This document shows positions 26,912-35,565 of a stretch of DNA of 47,372 nt, one piece after another. Position numbers and translations under genes: made by a program. Below the pieces are notes generated by a model. That model was not told the DNA's origin. It searched no databases and saw only the letters and a list, made by a program, of their open reading frames with translations. The DNA comes from Euryarchaeota archaeon UBA130 (GTDB taxonomy: Archaea; Thermoplasmatota; Poseidoniia; Poseidoniales; Thalassarchaeaceae), in the NCBI GenBank assembly GCA_002505775.1, contig DAVY01000017.1, positions 45,531-92,902 on the forward strand, written 5' to 3'. Each line of letters starts with the position of its first letter. Position 1 is the first letter of the stretch.

Positions 26912-27964
26912 TCAATAGTCCATGTGAGCCTCAATAACATCGTCTGGAAGGCCGACTGCCTTCCCTCTAACGAGTAATCTCAGATTCCGAATTTCAAGAG
27001 CTTTACACTCTATGTAATGAATCACCGGGAAGGGGGAAATCGGGCTTAGATGAGAGAATTTCTTCAGGAGTGAATGCCTCTGATGAGATAACAACTCTGC
27101 GTATGGATCCAAGGTCCCCTGGCTCGAGGATTTACTCATGGCCTCTTCGAAGCCGGTGGCATCGAATGAACTGCTTCTCCCTAGTGCCTCGATTAAATCT
27201 GAGTCATTGGTTGCAAGACAAGCCTGCTTCATCACACTATTGTCTATCCTACCTCCAGGAATCACTATGGAGGATCGTTTCTCCTGTGAGGTTTCAAGTC
27301 TTATTGCACGAAGTTGGTTGATTATGTTCCTGTGGTCAATTTCCATCCTTAGATAGCGAAGTAGCCTCGGCTCTCCTTTGCCGGATTTGACCGCCTTTAT
27401 TGCATCTGAGAAATATTGCATGTCCAGAGCATTTTCCATTTCTTCCAGAGTTAGGTCCCCTTCTAGCTTAGAGAGTGTTCTGCCCCAAGGGGTACCCGAC
27501 ATCGCGTCTACGGCCTCTTGAAGTCCTTCAGTGGACCTGACAATTGCTAGCCATGGGGAATTTCTGGTGTTCTCGGGAGGAAGTATCTGGTCCTCTATCA
27601 TCTCATCAGAAGCCCCACCATTAATGGCCCTCAGTACGGTTTTTGCTTTCTCGTAGTCGAATCTCTCGACGTATATGGCTACAAGTGAGCGCAGATGTCC
27701 GTGACAGAAGCTCATTACCTGATGTATATCGTTATCCATGTTGTGAAACAGTGCGGCTTCTACAGCGTCTGCTCCCGACATTCTGGATGCGTACAGGTCC
27801 ATCTCTGTCCTGTATCCTAACTCCCCAATGCTTGCACCTATGGAATCTGGACCTTGTTGGAGAAGCTGGCGCATCCTTGTTGAGTCTATGAGCGATGCCT
27901 TTCTTGCCTTCGCCCTTGCGGAGGCATTGTAGACATTCGAACGCCCATAGCTCACATTAGACAA
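26912..27964 (-). CDS. atpC: A-type ATP synthase subunit C
   Basis: Homologue of V-ATPase subunit d, the socket that joins the central stalk to the K ring. It is a helical protein, with N-terminal VYNASARAKARKASLID and family-like stretches RYLRMEIDHRNIINQLRAIR (quoted as RYLRMEIDHRNI and INQLRAIRL) and FPVIHYIECKALEIRNLRLL (PVIHYIECKALEI). It begins at TTG 27964 with GGAGTGAT at good spacing. The 350-aa length is normal. It lies 12 bases after atpE. Confidence 0.9.
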   Translation of the reverse strand: MSNVSYGRSNVYNASARAKARKASLIDSTRMRQLLQQGPDSIGASIGELGYRTEMDLYASRMSGADAVEAALFHNMDNDIHQVMSFCHGHLRSLVAIYVERFDYEKAKTVLRAINGGASDEMIEDQILPPENTRNSPWLAIVRSTEGLQEAVDAMSGTPWGRTLSKLEGDLTLEEMENALDMQYFSDAIKAVKSGKGEPRLLRYLRMEIDHRNIINQLRAIRLETSQEKRSSIVIPGGRIDNSVMKQACLATNDSDLIEALGRSSSFDATGFEEAMSKSSSQGTLDPYAELLSHQRHSLLKKFSHLSPISPFPVIHYIECKALEIRNLRLLVRGKAVGLPDDVIEAHMDY

Positions 27965-27976
27965 ACAATCACTCCC

Positions 27977-28534
27977 TTATTCACCAAATAGTGCTTTGTT
28001 AACTGGGCCTAGATTGGCCTTCCATGCGTCTTCTAGGAGACTGTCAAACCTGTAATCAAGGACGACTGATCCATCCTTAGATTCAAGGACAAAACCACCA
28101 AGTCCGTCTATATCTTCACCCAAAGAGAAATTGGACGAAGACAGTGATTTTCTGTCGATGCTTACAGGCCTCATTATCATGTCAGAGTTAGATGAGCTTG
28201 CTTCTTTGACCAGTCCCTTTAGAATCTCTTTTCTTCCCTCTAATTCAGGGGAGGCGACTCTCTCCTTGACTGACTCCCATGTGAGGTCAAGCTCTTCCCG
28301 TCGAGCGACGAGGGCTCTCTTTTGATTGGCCTGCCTGGCTGCTGCGACAACCTCGATGGAAATCTGCTTGCTATCCTTAGTTGCGCGTGCTTCTACGTCT
28401 GCTGCCGCACTTGCAGCCTGATTCATGGCATCTTTCTGGATCCTTTTTGCCTCCGCTTTGGCATCATCAATGATTGATTTTGCCTCGGCTTCAGCTTGCA
28501 TGCTGATCTCGTTAGATAGAGCTTCTAGTGACAT
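27977..28534 (-). CDS. atpE: A-type ATP synthase subunit E (peripheral stalk)
   Basis: Peripheral-stalk subunit that forms a right-handed coiled coil with H. The N-terminal half is a long Ala/Glu/Lys-rich helix (AEAEAKSIIDDAKAEAKRIQ). The C-terminal globular domain contains GLGGFVLESKDGSVVLDYRF, ending LLEDAW. The 185-aa length is typical. GAGGTAATGAA directly precedes the ATG at 28534. Confidence 0.92.
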   Translation of the reverse strand: MSLEALSNEISMQAEAEAKSIIDDAKAEAKRIQKDAMNQAASAAADVEARATKDSKQISIEVVAAARQANQKRALVARREELDLTWESVKERVASPELEGRKEILKGLVKEASSSNSDMIMRPVSIDRKSLSSSNFSLGEDIDGLGGFVLESKDGSVVLDYRFDSLLEDAWKANLGPVNKALFGE

Positions 28535-28574
28535 TTCATTACCTCAAATTTACACTTTTGGTCCTTTGTCCCGC

Positions 28575-28889
28575 TTAGAGCAGGAACAGTGCTAGGAAAC
28601 CGAAAAGTACGATTGTCTCTGGTAGAGCGGTGAAGATCAGCCCGCTAACGAACTTGCTAGAGTCTTCTGATATCATACCGACAGCTGCGGCTCCGATTGG
28701 CCCTTGGCTCATTCCAGTTCCAATTCCACACAATCCAAGAGCCAAACCTGCTCCTAGCTTCTGTGCATCCCAATGTGCTGCTGCTGTTGCTGTGTCTCCC
28801 TCTTGTGCTGCTACCACGGATGCAATCATTGCAAACGAGGTCATCACCATAAGAGCGCTCATTCCTTTCATCGTGTTTCTTATGTTCAT
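28575..28889 (-). CDS. atpK: A-type ATP synthase subunit K (rotor-ring proteolipid) with signal-like leader
   Basis: Ion-carrying c-ring subunit. Two membrane helices are present: LGAGLALGLCGIGTGMSQGP (about 45-64) and LIFTALPETIVLFGFLALFL (about 84-103). Glu91 is the ion-binding carboxylate. Gln62 and Thr92 correspond to Na+-ligand positions in Na+ rings, but the position five after Glu is Phe96, where Na+ rings carry Tyr. The first 28 residues form a leader (MSALMVMTSFAMIASVVAAQ) like a cleavable signal peptide, giving a mature protein of about 76 aa. Strong GGAGG upstream suits the high expression a ring subunit needs. Confidence 0.93.
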   Translation of the reverse strand: MNIRNTMKGMSALMVMTSFAMIASVVAAQEGDTATAAAHWDAQKLGAGLALGLCGIGTGMSQGPIGAAAVGMISEDSSKFVSGLIFTALPETIVLFGFLALFLL

Positions 28890-28936
28890 TTTTTTTCCTC
28901 CTTGTTTTCAAGCTAAAGCTTGGAATCTGATCTGAT

Positions 28937-31102
28937 CTATTCTACCTCCACGTATCTGGATTTCAAGCCGAATGGCCTGAACTCTTCACCGCTTGAATCG
29001 TAATATTGCCTCATCCACTCTACAAAGTGGAGTCTTGCTGCATGAATGTTGGGGCTGAAAACACCTAGTATCCATGCGAATGCTTGGACTGATAGCCAGC
29101 CGATTAGAAGTAGGGGGATCGAGACAAGGTCCATCGCTGATGCCTGTGCAATATCCTCAATTATGTGCGCCAGAGGCTCGAATAGCTTCTCATTGCCGGT
29201 CTCAGCGATCTTGACGCCAACTATTCCAACTGCGAACAATCTCACGTAAGAAATTACTGTTGGCATCATTCCAACCGCCTCTATGGGAGCTAGGCCCACA
29301 TTAATTGGGAATGGCACTCCATGGTACTTGTACAGAGTCCACATTAGTAACACTACCGAGACAAGCACAATTCCAGCCCCTGGAACCATAAGTGCTTCAG
29401 CCTCTTCTGCGCCGAGCCAACCCTGATTATCGCCGAGGAATCCATACGCAAACATCCAACCTCCGATCAGTAGAGCCATCCAAGTACCCTTCTCAAAGAA
29501 TGCACAAACAAGCCCTACCCCTCCATGCCCGTTACCGTACAGGAGGATGTCCCTGAATCCAATGGCCAAACCCATTAGGATGTGGAAGAATCCAACGTAG
29601 ATGGTTAGAACTATGAGGTCCTCAAGGTGACTCCCTACTCTGTGGAACGGGAACGAGAGTGTGATTCCGTAGCCTAAATCTGCTACAGGACCATATCCAT
29701 GATCGAGATTGAATGGATAGAGATTTGCAAGGAATGCGACTGGAGACAGATTTTCGCTGTACATGTAATGCCCGGCCGAGTCCTTCATGTAGCTTCCATC
29801 GGGGTAGGTGAGCTTGTCATATAGGAAAATCTCCCATCCAGCAAATTCTGCGTAGATGTAGCCGAAAATTAGAGTTCCTAATCCAATATATGTTAGAAAC
29901 TTCCCTCCGAGCATTAGCATGTCATTGGTGGCGGAGTTCCTGATTACCATCCAGCCGACCCCCATGGTGATTAGGCCATATGCCATATCGCCAAGCATCA
30001 TTCCGAAGAATAAGGGATAGGTGAACATCATGAAGATCGTTGGGTCAACTCTTCCATAGGCGGGCCTTCCGACAGCATCTGTAAGTAGTTCCATCGGTTT
30101 GCTTGTGCTTCTCTCCTGATAGGATATCGGAGGCATCTCCTGATGGTGGTGGTGGTCTGAGTGGCCATGACCTCCCCCTCCTGCAATGAGTTCAAACTGG
30201 TCCGACTCTGTATACAAGCAAAATGGCTCTAGTGCTTTGGTAACCTCATCTGACCTCCTCATCTCGATCCAGCCATCAATCACGAAAGCGTGGTCCGAAA
30301 CAGCAACCCTGGTCGGTGCAGTCAGTACATCGTGATCCCTTTCTAGGACTTCTAGGCCACAGGCTAAATCCTCGCCATTTGCATCGATCCATTCTTCGAT
30401 GGCTTTTGCGAGCTCTTCCCTCTCAGATGTCAAATCGTGTTTGCGACCCTTGACCTGTGAGAGCCTCTCTGCTGGGGACCCTTCTCCAGTCGGGAGAGGT
30501 ATAGACTCAAATCCTACGGATTCTAGCACATTAGTAGCGTCTTGGGATTTGTCGTTCCTGACAAAAACCGCCACCATGTTTTGCTTTCCGTTCTTTGAGT
30601 TGAAGACCATTGATGACTCACCTAGTGAGGAGGGTTGGATGGGTTCAGTGACCGTACCTACGAATGAAGACATGGAGTCATATCCGCTCAGGAGCTCTAT
30701 GTCTAGTCCTAGCGAGGCAACCATCTCTAGAGATGCTTCTTCTTCCTCAGTGGAGGATATTTCATTATCCAGCTCATCGATCCTAGATTGGGCCTGTAGA
30801 AGGTCGTCTATCTTGCCTGGCAGTTCATTGGAAAGGCTATCTCTGACTGGAGCGGAAGGGACTGCCCTTTCAGGTCCGTTGAATTCTATTATCGAAGCCG
30901 CGGACCTGGCCTTGACAAGTGACCTACCAACCTCCTCTGAGCTAGGATCGGGAGTGCCGAGCGAGAATCCATCTTCCGTACCGTCGTAATCCAAAATGTG
31001 CAAAGCATTCAGGTGTGCCAGGGCTTCAATAGCACCACCCAGTTTGTCCTTGGATCCCGCGGCAATGAACCTTCCCATTTGCTGGGTGTTAACCTGCGAC
31101 AT
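28937..31102 (-). CDS. atpI: A-type ATP synthase subunit I (membrane stator, a-subunit)
   Basis: The N-terminal cytosolic half contains coiled coils (IDELDNEISSTEEEEASLEM) and binds the peripheral stalks. The C-terminal half has about seven to eight helices forming the ion half-channels. Family motifs are GRPAYGRVDPTIFMMFTYPL (PAYGRVDPTIF), FFGMMLGDMAYGLI and MPTVISYVRLFAVGI, where the Arg in SYVRLF is the probable channel Arg. A His-rich loop (HGHSDHHHH, about residue 316) lies just before the membrane domain. ATG 31102 has GGAGAG at correct spacing; GTG 31111 is too close to it. The product is 721 aa. Confidence 0.96.
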   Translation of the reverse strand: MSQVNTQQMGRFIAAGSKDKLGGAIEALAHLNALHILDYDGTEDGFSLGTPDPSSEEVGRSLVKARSAASIIEFNGPERAVPSAPVRDSLSNELPGKIDDLLQAQSRIDELDNEISSTEEEEASLEMVASLGLDIELLSGYDSMSSFVGTVTEPIQPSSLGESSMVFNSKNGKQNMVAVFVRNDKSQDATNVLESVGFESIPLPTGEGSPAERLSQVKGRKHDLTSEREELAKAIEEWIDANGEDLACGLEVLERDHDVLTAPTRVAVSDHAFVIDGWIEMRRSDEVTKALEPFCLYTESDQFELIAGGGGHGHSDHHHHQEMPPISYQERSTSKPMELLTDAVGRPAYGRVDPTIFMMFTYPLFFGMMLGDMAYGLITMGVGWMVIRNSATNDMLMLGGKFLTYIGLGTLIFGYIYAEFAGWEIFLYDKLTYPDGSYMKDSAGHYMYSENLSPVAFLANLYPFNLDHGYGPVADLGYGITLSFPFHRVGSHLEDLIVLTIYVGFFHILMGLAIGFRDILLYGNGHGGVGLVCAFFEKGTWMALLIGGWMFAYGFLGDNQGWLGAEEAEALMVPGAGIVLVSVVLLMWTLYKYHGVPFPINVGLAPIEAVGMMPTVISYVRLFAVGIVGVKIAETGNEKLFEPLAHIIEDIAQASAMDLVSIPLLLIGWLSVQAFAWILGVFSPNIHAARLHFVEWMRQYYDSSGEEFRPFGLKSRYVEVE

Positions 31103-31121
31103 CCAAGACACTCTCCGGCGA

Positions 31122-31439
31122 TTAATTCGATCTAAAAGCGTCCAAAACTATCTTCACGGCCTTCTCTCTGTTGCCATCACTTCCCTTGTGGATGGAATTG
31201 ATTGATGTATCGCCATCCTTGGAAACCTTCTTGGCTTCTTTCTCTGCAAGACCACGAGCCTCTGAAATCATACCTTGGCTGTTGGATTCTGAATCAGACC
31301 TTCCAGACTGAATTATTTCCGTTGCTGCCAGTCTAGCTTTGGTGATAATTTCCGAGGCTTGGGATTCCGCATCTGAGATGGTTTCCTTTGCCTTGTTTTC
31401 AGCATTTCTGATTGCCTTGAGGACTGTTTCTCGGCCCAT
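31122..31439 (-). CDS. atpH: A-type ATP synthase subunit H (peripheral stalk)
   Basis: Coiled-coil partner of subunit E and first gene of the ATPase operon. It is a roughly 105-aa, almost entirely helical, Ala/Glu/Lys-rich protein (IRNAENKAKETISDAESQAS). Assignment rests on size, coiled coil and first position in the H-I-K-E-C-F-A-B-D order. ATG 31439 is preceded by AGGTGCGAAAA. A TCATAAAC stretch on the minus strand near 31475, about 35 bases upstream, is a possible but weak TATA box for the operon. Confidence 0.82.
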   Translation of the reverse strand: MGRETVLKAIRNAENKAKETISDAESQASEIITKARLAATEIIQSGRSDSESNSQGMISEARGLAEKEAKKVSKDGDTSINSIHKGSDGNREKAVKIVLDAFRSN

Positions 31440-31574
31440 TTTTCGCACCTACGGCATATGGGACCGATATCGAGTTTATGATGATAACCTCGGGAGTATC
31501 AGATGATTGACGGGTGAAAATAGAGAGGTCCCGAGCGGGAACTATCCAAATATGGGTCACTCGGCGGGACATTC

Positions 31575-32291
31575 GTGGACACTGAGACCATAGGCAAGGA
31601 AGACTGGGAAGAGCTTCAGAGAAATCTTGAAGCTACAATCCCCGTTTACGATAAGGTGAACAGAGTGGCGACCTTTGGGCAAGTCACAAAATGGAGGCAG
31701 ATGGTGAGAGAGAGGCTACCTGAGAAAGGAAGAGTTCTCGAAGTTGGGTGTGGCCCGGGTAGTTTTGCTGAGGATGTTGAAGGGTATGATTTGGTTTGCC
31801 TTGACCCAATTCCTGAAATGCTCAGAGTTGCTGAAGAAAGGGTGAATTCGGCACGCTCTCAGAGAGGTGACAAGCCAGCTGAATTTGTTCAGGGGAAGGC
31901 TGAGGATTTACCGTTTGATGACTCGTCCTTCGACGCAGTTTGCACCCTGTTCTCTTTCAGGGATTGGTTTGACAAGAGAGCAGGGATTTCAGAGGTTCTA
32001 AGGGTGCTAAAGCCGGGCGGGGCTTTGATTATCGCAGATCCGGCCAAAATAAATCGGCTCCATGGCTTCCTTGGATGGCTCTGGATGAGGACTTACGTTA
32101 GCATGTATGCGAGGTTGCTCTACGGAACTGGAGGCCATCCTTGGAAATGGTTAACGAAGACATATGTTAGCTTCGGGACAACTAGGGATTACGTTTCGAT
32201 GTTGGGAGAACTGGGCTTTGAAAATGCCCGTGCAAAGGTCGTTTTTCCGGGGATGGTTACCATCTGGCAAGGCGAGAAGCCAATGAAATGA
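31575..32291 (+). CDS. Class I SAM-dependent methyltransferase, UbiE/MenG-like
   Basis: Soluble 238-aa methyltransferase. Motif I is RVLEVGCGPGSFAEDV, motif II LVCLDPIPEMLRVAEE, motif III AEDLPFDDSSFDAVCTLFSF, and the post-motif VLKPGGALIIADP. The C-terminal half (GWLWMRTYVSMYARLLYG onward) is hydrophobic and aromatic, as in enzymes acting on prenylated quinones, so demethylmenaquinone methylation is a reasonable but unproven role. It starts at GTG 31575; CAAATATGG about 25 bases upstream could be a TATA box. It converges on the geranylgeranyl reductase gene, which fits a lipid/quinone setting. Confidence 0.8.
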   Translation: MDTETIGKEDWEELQRNLEATIPVYDKVNRVATFGQVTKWRQMVRERLPEKGRVLEVGCGPGSFAEDVEGYDLVCLDPIPEMLRVAEERVNSARSQRGDKPAEFVQGKAEDLPFDDSSFDAVCTLFSFRDWFDKRAGISEVLRVLKPGGALIIADPAKINRLHGFLGWLWMRTYVSMYARLLYGTGGHPWKWLTKTYVSFGTTRDYVSMLGELGFENARAKVVFPGMVTIWQGEKPMK

Positions 32292-32302
32292 GCATTGATT
32301 AG

Positions 32303-33406
32303 TCAAAAAATGAAGAATGGCTTGCGACAGGTCACAAATCTCCAAACGAATGGCTTGGTAAGGGGGTTGAATGCCATATTTAGAATCCAATCTGGTAACC
32401 TCATTATCCAGCTCCCTATCATGAATGATAGCTTTGAATTTCTCATGACGGACCCCATCTGACGCTTCCATTCGATTTCATATTCGTGTAAGGATGTGCC
32501 ATTCTCCAAATGTGATACTATTTTTTGTCCTGCGATTCTACCGCCAATCATGGCTATGGTGATTCCAGCGCCATTAGAAGGAAGAACCATGCCCGCGGAG
32601 TCCCCTACTAATAGGTGGCTTCCCTTAACGAAACTCTGTATCGTCCCCGACATAGGAAGAGAACCAGCTCCTCTGAAAGTAATTTCGCCTTGATACTTTG
32701 ATATGAATTGGTCCGCGAGAGAATTCAACGAGCTTCCCTTGGAGAGTTCTCTCTGGATTCCAAGTCCTATATTTGCGCCGCCTTCCTTGGGGAAAACCCA
32801 GGCATAACCTCCCGGAGCCATGGAGCCGAAATGAAGTTCTACTGCGTCGCCAAAATCACCATCCATAAGTACGAATTTTATTGGAATCTTGAGTGAGGAT
32901 TCCTCCCAATGACTTCTTCTCAAAGGATCATTGTGACCCCCCGCTCCAACGATTACTTCGGCCTTGAGTCGTCTTCCGTCCCTCAAAATGACCGTGTTTT
33001 CCTCAATTGCCTCTACTCTCGATCCAGTCATGAACTCTGCCCCCTTGGTCGAGGCAAGTTTGACCAACCATTCATCATGGATTACCCTGTTTAACATCAG
33101 TCCGTCAAATGGATATTTCAGGGGTTTTCCGGAAGGGGGCACTATATGCATCTCAGAGGTCCTTCGGGAGATTGCTTCCTCTGGGGTTTGCAATAGATCA
33201 TCAATGTCTGGAACATTGGGGCATAGCCTCCTCATCTCATCATTTGTTGGTACAAGTTCACCACACTGCAATGGAGATCCAATTGAGTCCCTGCCATCAA
33301 TGACTAGCACCCTCTTACCTCCCTCAGCTACATACCTAGCAGTGGTGGAGCCCGCAGGCCCGCCTCCAATCACAATAACATCCCAAGCTTCGAGATCTTC
33401 AGTCAT
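32303..33406 (-). CDS. Geranylgeranyl reductase family flavoprotein
   Basis: FAD enzyme that saturates isoprenoid chains; in archaea it typically acts on digeranylgeranylglycerophospholipids or on the menaquinone side chain. The FAD motif is VIVIGGGPAGSTTARYVAEG (VIGGGPAGS), followed by LQCGELVP, a Cys-containing loop typical of the family. PGGYAWVFPKEGGANIGLGI is diagnostic (quoted as YAWVFPKEGGANIGLG), and HLLVGDSAGMVLPSNGAGI is the second FAD motif. The 367-aa length is slightly shorter than most (about 390-400). The gene starts 13 bases after the prenyl synthase stop, forming an isoprenoid operon. Confidence 0.9.
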   Translation of the reverse strand: MTEDLEAWDVIVIGGGPAGSTTARYVAEGGKRVLVIDGRDSIGSPLQCGELVPTNDEMRRLCPNVPDIDDLLQTPEEAISRRTSEMHIVPPSGKPLKYPFDGLMLNRVIHDEWLVKLASTKGAEFMTGSRVEAIEENTVILRDGRRLKAEVIVGAGGHNDPLRRSHWEESSLKIPIKFVLMDGDFGDAVELHFGSMAPGGYAWVFPKEGGANIGLGIQRELSKGSSLNSLADQFISKYQGEITFRGAGSLPMSGTIQSFVKGSHLLVGDSAGMVLPSNGAGITIAMIGGRIAGQKIVSHLENGTSLHEYEIEWKRQMGSVMRNSKLSFMIGSWIMRLPDWILNMAFNPLTKPFVWRFVTCRKPFFIF

Positions 33407-33419
33407 GATATCCCTGAAA

Positions 33420-34400
33420 TTACACTTTCCTGTTTCTGGAGATTAACGCTACCTCTGAGATGAGGTCCTTGGCATCTGAGGAAGGAAGATTGGAAATTAT
33501 CTCGAGGGCGCGATCGACGTGGTTCTGGATTAGTTGCCTGGTGTACGAGAAGGAACCCGATATCTCCAACAGGGTAGTCAGCTCGTTCCATCTGTCATCG
33601 CTAAAATTATTCAGTACGTCAGCTAGGTGCTCCCTTTCTGATCCATGCAAGATGGTTAGTGCATGGATGATCGGAAGCGTCATCTTGCCCTCGTGGACAT
33701 CGGTACCTCTGGGCTTTCCCATTTCTGGATCGCCAGTGAGGTCCAAGAGATCGTCAACAAGCTGGAAGGCTCTCCCAAACTCAGTCCCGAAATCATACAT
33801 CATGTCTGATACCTCCTTGGTCGCTCCAGCAACTAAGGCGGCACATGCAGTTCCTGTGGCGAACGGACCAACGGTTTTTCCGTCTATGATAGAGTAGTAA
33901 TCTTCGGGTGTGGTTGTCAAGTCGCCGATGTGGTTGAACTGTTGTAGTTCACCCCTTGCTATATTCGTACAGGAGCTCGCTATCATGTCAACGACATCCA
34001 TATCGTACCTCCCTCCCTTGGAAAAACCAAGAGCAAATAGATAGTCTCCGGCGATGATCGCATGAGCTAGGCCATGGGATGAGTGAATAGTGGGCCTTCC
34101 TCTTCTGAATCTCGACTGGTCATAGATATCGTCGTGTATTAGTGTGGCAGTATGGATCAACTCCGCGGAAAGAGCCAGGTCCATCACTTCCTTTACATCC
34201 TTCCCTCCAGAGGCCTCGTAGGTCAGGATGGCTAGAAGGGGCCTGAGTCTTTTCCCGCCTGAGAGAAGTACGTCACGGGCTAGGTCCATTGCAGGGGCAC
34301 CAGTTGATGAGATGGCCTCTTGAACTAGATTCTCCAGTTCCTCCTCGAAGAGATTCAATCTCCTCTCCAAACCGCGCTTTACAGATAGCTTGGATACCAT
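33420..34400 (-). CDS. Polyprenyl diphosphate synthase (GGPP-type)
   Basis: Condenses isopentenyl diphosphate with allylic diphosphates to build C20 or longer chains for archaeal lipids. Motifs are GGKRLRPLLAI, the first Asp-rich motif LIHDDIYDQSRFRRGRPT (about residue 90) and the second QLVDDLLDLTGD (about 217). An Ala/Thr pair four to five residues before the first motif allows chains of C20 or more. ATG 34400 lies about 30 bases downstream of a TATATG box; an in-frame TTG at 34436 would sit upstream of that box and is rejected. The product is 326 aa, first in an operon with geranylgeranyl reductase. Confidence 0.93.
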   Translation of the reverse strand: MVSKLSVKRGLERRLNLFEEELENLVQEAISSTGAPAMDLARDVLLSGGKRLRPLLAILTYEASGGKDVKEVMDLALSAELIHTATLIHDDIYDQSRFRRGRPTIHSSHGLAHAIIAGDYLFALGFSKGGRYDMDVVDMIASSCTNIARGELQQFNHIGDLTTTPEDYYSIIDGKTVGPFATGTACAALVAGATKEVSDMMYDFGTEFGRAFQLVDDLLDLTGDPEMGKPRGTDVHEGKMTLPIIHALTILHGSEREHLADVLNNFSDDRWNELTTLLEISGSFSYTRQLIQNHVDRALEIISNLPSSDAKDLISEVALISRNRKV

Positions 34401-34425
34401 GTTATCATTACCATGGGCTAGGGTC

Positions 34426-34433
34426 GCATATAT
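34426..34433 (-). promoter_or_regulatory. TATA-box candidate between divergent prenyl synthase and HMBS-like genes
   Basis: The sequence GATATATG on the minus strand (CATATATC on plus) is centred about 30 bases upstream of the prenyl synthase ATG at 34400, a spacing that suggests a nearly leaderless message. Being almost symmetric, it could also serve the divergent gene starting at 34495, which would then have a short leader with its own GAGGTGGAT ribosome site. Confidence 0.4.
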
Positions 34434-34494
34434 CAACGAGTGTGCGTGCGCTTAGTCGGGCACAGTGGGTGCTCCCTCCCTAGAGGTGGATGCG

Positions 34495-35565
34495 ATGGAA
34501 GAAGGAATTACTCTAGCTACACTGGATTCTCATGACTGCCCTGTTGAGTCTAGAATAACCTCTTTTCTTTCCTCTGATGGGCCTCCAGGAATTGAAATCA
34601 GTCTAACGAAGGCTGATAGTCTAGAGAATGGCCTTAGGGGACTAGAGTCGGGTGACATAGACGTTCTGGCAATTCCTGCTGGCATGATACACGGCAATAT
34701 GCTTGGGGTTCTACAAGCTGGCTGTAAAATAGTAGGAGCGAGGACCCCCGTTAGGCCGTACCCCGTTCTCGTGTCTGAGAACAAACTGCAGTATCAACCT
34801 AAGTCGGCGATTCTCTTGTGCGAGAGCAAGCTAGGCAGAAGACAATTGAGGAGGGCTCGAAGAGGAATCAGGGTACTCTCACCAGAAGCATATGCTGATA
34901 TTGAGGGGAGGGCAGATATCCCTTCCGATCCAATGAGTCTGACAAAATGGATGGAGGAACTGAGGGAGTCTGGAGATATCGACGGATTCGTTGTAGCAAG
35001 GGGCCTTTACGACAAATGCCAACTTGTAACCAGAAGGCACTCCCTCCTTCCTGATGGACTGAACGAGGGGGATCCTCACTTCATTCCACCTGCTTATTCC
35101 GACTTGATAGTTTTCGTGGCAAGGAGTCGCTTCCCGAAAAGTATCTCAGATGAAATTTCTGAGAAAGAGGGGGAGACTGCTTGGTGGGTCCAGAATAACT
35201 TCGTTGGCTCTTTAGATGCTGAATCTCTTGGAAAGACTGGGATCATGGTCAGGCATCGTCAAGTCAGATCTTTGATCAAGCAGGCAGAATCTACTCGTGA
35301 TCTGACATTGGAGCAGGTCTGCCTTGACCCTGACGGAGATGTTATTGAGGAAGAAGTACATGTTGAAATTAGGTTGGAAATTGTTTCCAAGGATGGGACA
35401 AGAACTGTAGGACTTCATAGGGTAATTAGATACTCTGATTTCGAAAGAGCTACTGTTGCATCCCTGAGGGATTGGGAGACTATCATGAAGGAAGTTTCTA
35501 GAAATGTTCCAAAGGATTTCCACACGGATCCTGAAAGCCCCCCTTTCATTGTTCTTGATGATTAA
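34495..35565 (+). CDS. Hydroxymethylbilane-synthase-fold protein lacking catalytic residues
   Basis: True HMBS (HemC) builds the linear tetrapyrrole. This 356-aa protein aligns along the whole HMBS plan: ITLATLDSHD with IRIATRxSP, SGDIDVLAIPAGM with the DIAVHSMKDVP strand, KSAILLCESKLGRRQLRRAR with GTSSLRRxxQL, GDIDGFVVARGLYDK with EYDAIxLAxAGLxR, and a C-terminal third domain. The catalytic Asp of KDVP is absent (AIPAGMIH, about 59-66), and the dipyrromethane-binding Cys of GGCxVPIG is absent (SLGKTGIMVRH, about 244-254). HMBS activity is therefore very unlikely. ATG 34495 has GAGGTGGAT upstream; GTG 34465 is less likely. It overlaps the next gene by eight bases, so the two probably act together. 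Confidence 0.55.
   Translation: MEEGITLATLDSHDCPVESRITSFLSSDGPPGIEISLTKADSLENGLRGLESGDIDVLAIPAGMIHGNMLGVLQAGCKIVGARTPVRPYPVLVSENKLQYQPKSAILLCESKLGRRQLRRARRGIRVLSPEAYADIEGRADIPSDPMSLTKWMEELRESGDIDGFVVARGLYDKCQLVTRRHSLLPDGLNEGDPHFIPPAYSDLIVFVARSRFPKSISDEISEKEGETAWWVQNNFVGSLDAESLGKTGIMVRHRQVRSLIKQAESTRDLTLEQVCLDPDGDVIEEEVHVEIRLEIVSKDGTRTVGLHRVIRYSDFERATVASLRDWETIMKEVSRNVPKDFHTDPESPPFIVLDD

Noticed and set aside
28657..28911. An 84-codon open frame on the same strand as atpK, in another frame
   Set aside because: It lies almost wholly inside the well-supported atpK gene and its Arg/Asn/Ser-rich product looks like an out-of-frame translation.
31465..31520. ATGATGA and GATGATT elements resembling C and C' boxes of a box C/D small RNA
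   Set aside because: No properly placed CUGA D box was found on either strand, and the stretch overlaps the likely promoter region of the ATPase operon.
34495..35565. Naming the gene hemC and inferring tetrapyrrole synthesis
   Set aside because: The catalytic Asp and the cofactor-binding Cys are both missing, and no other haem-pathway gene is nearby.
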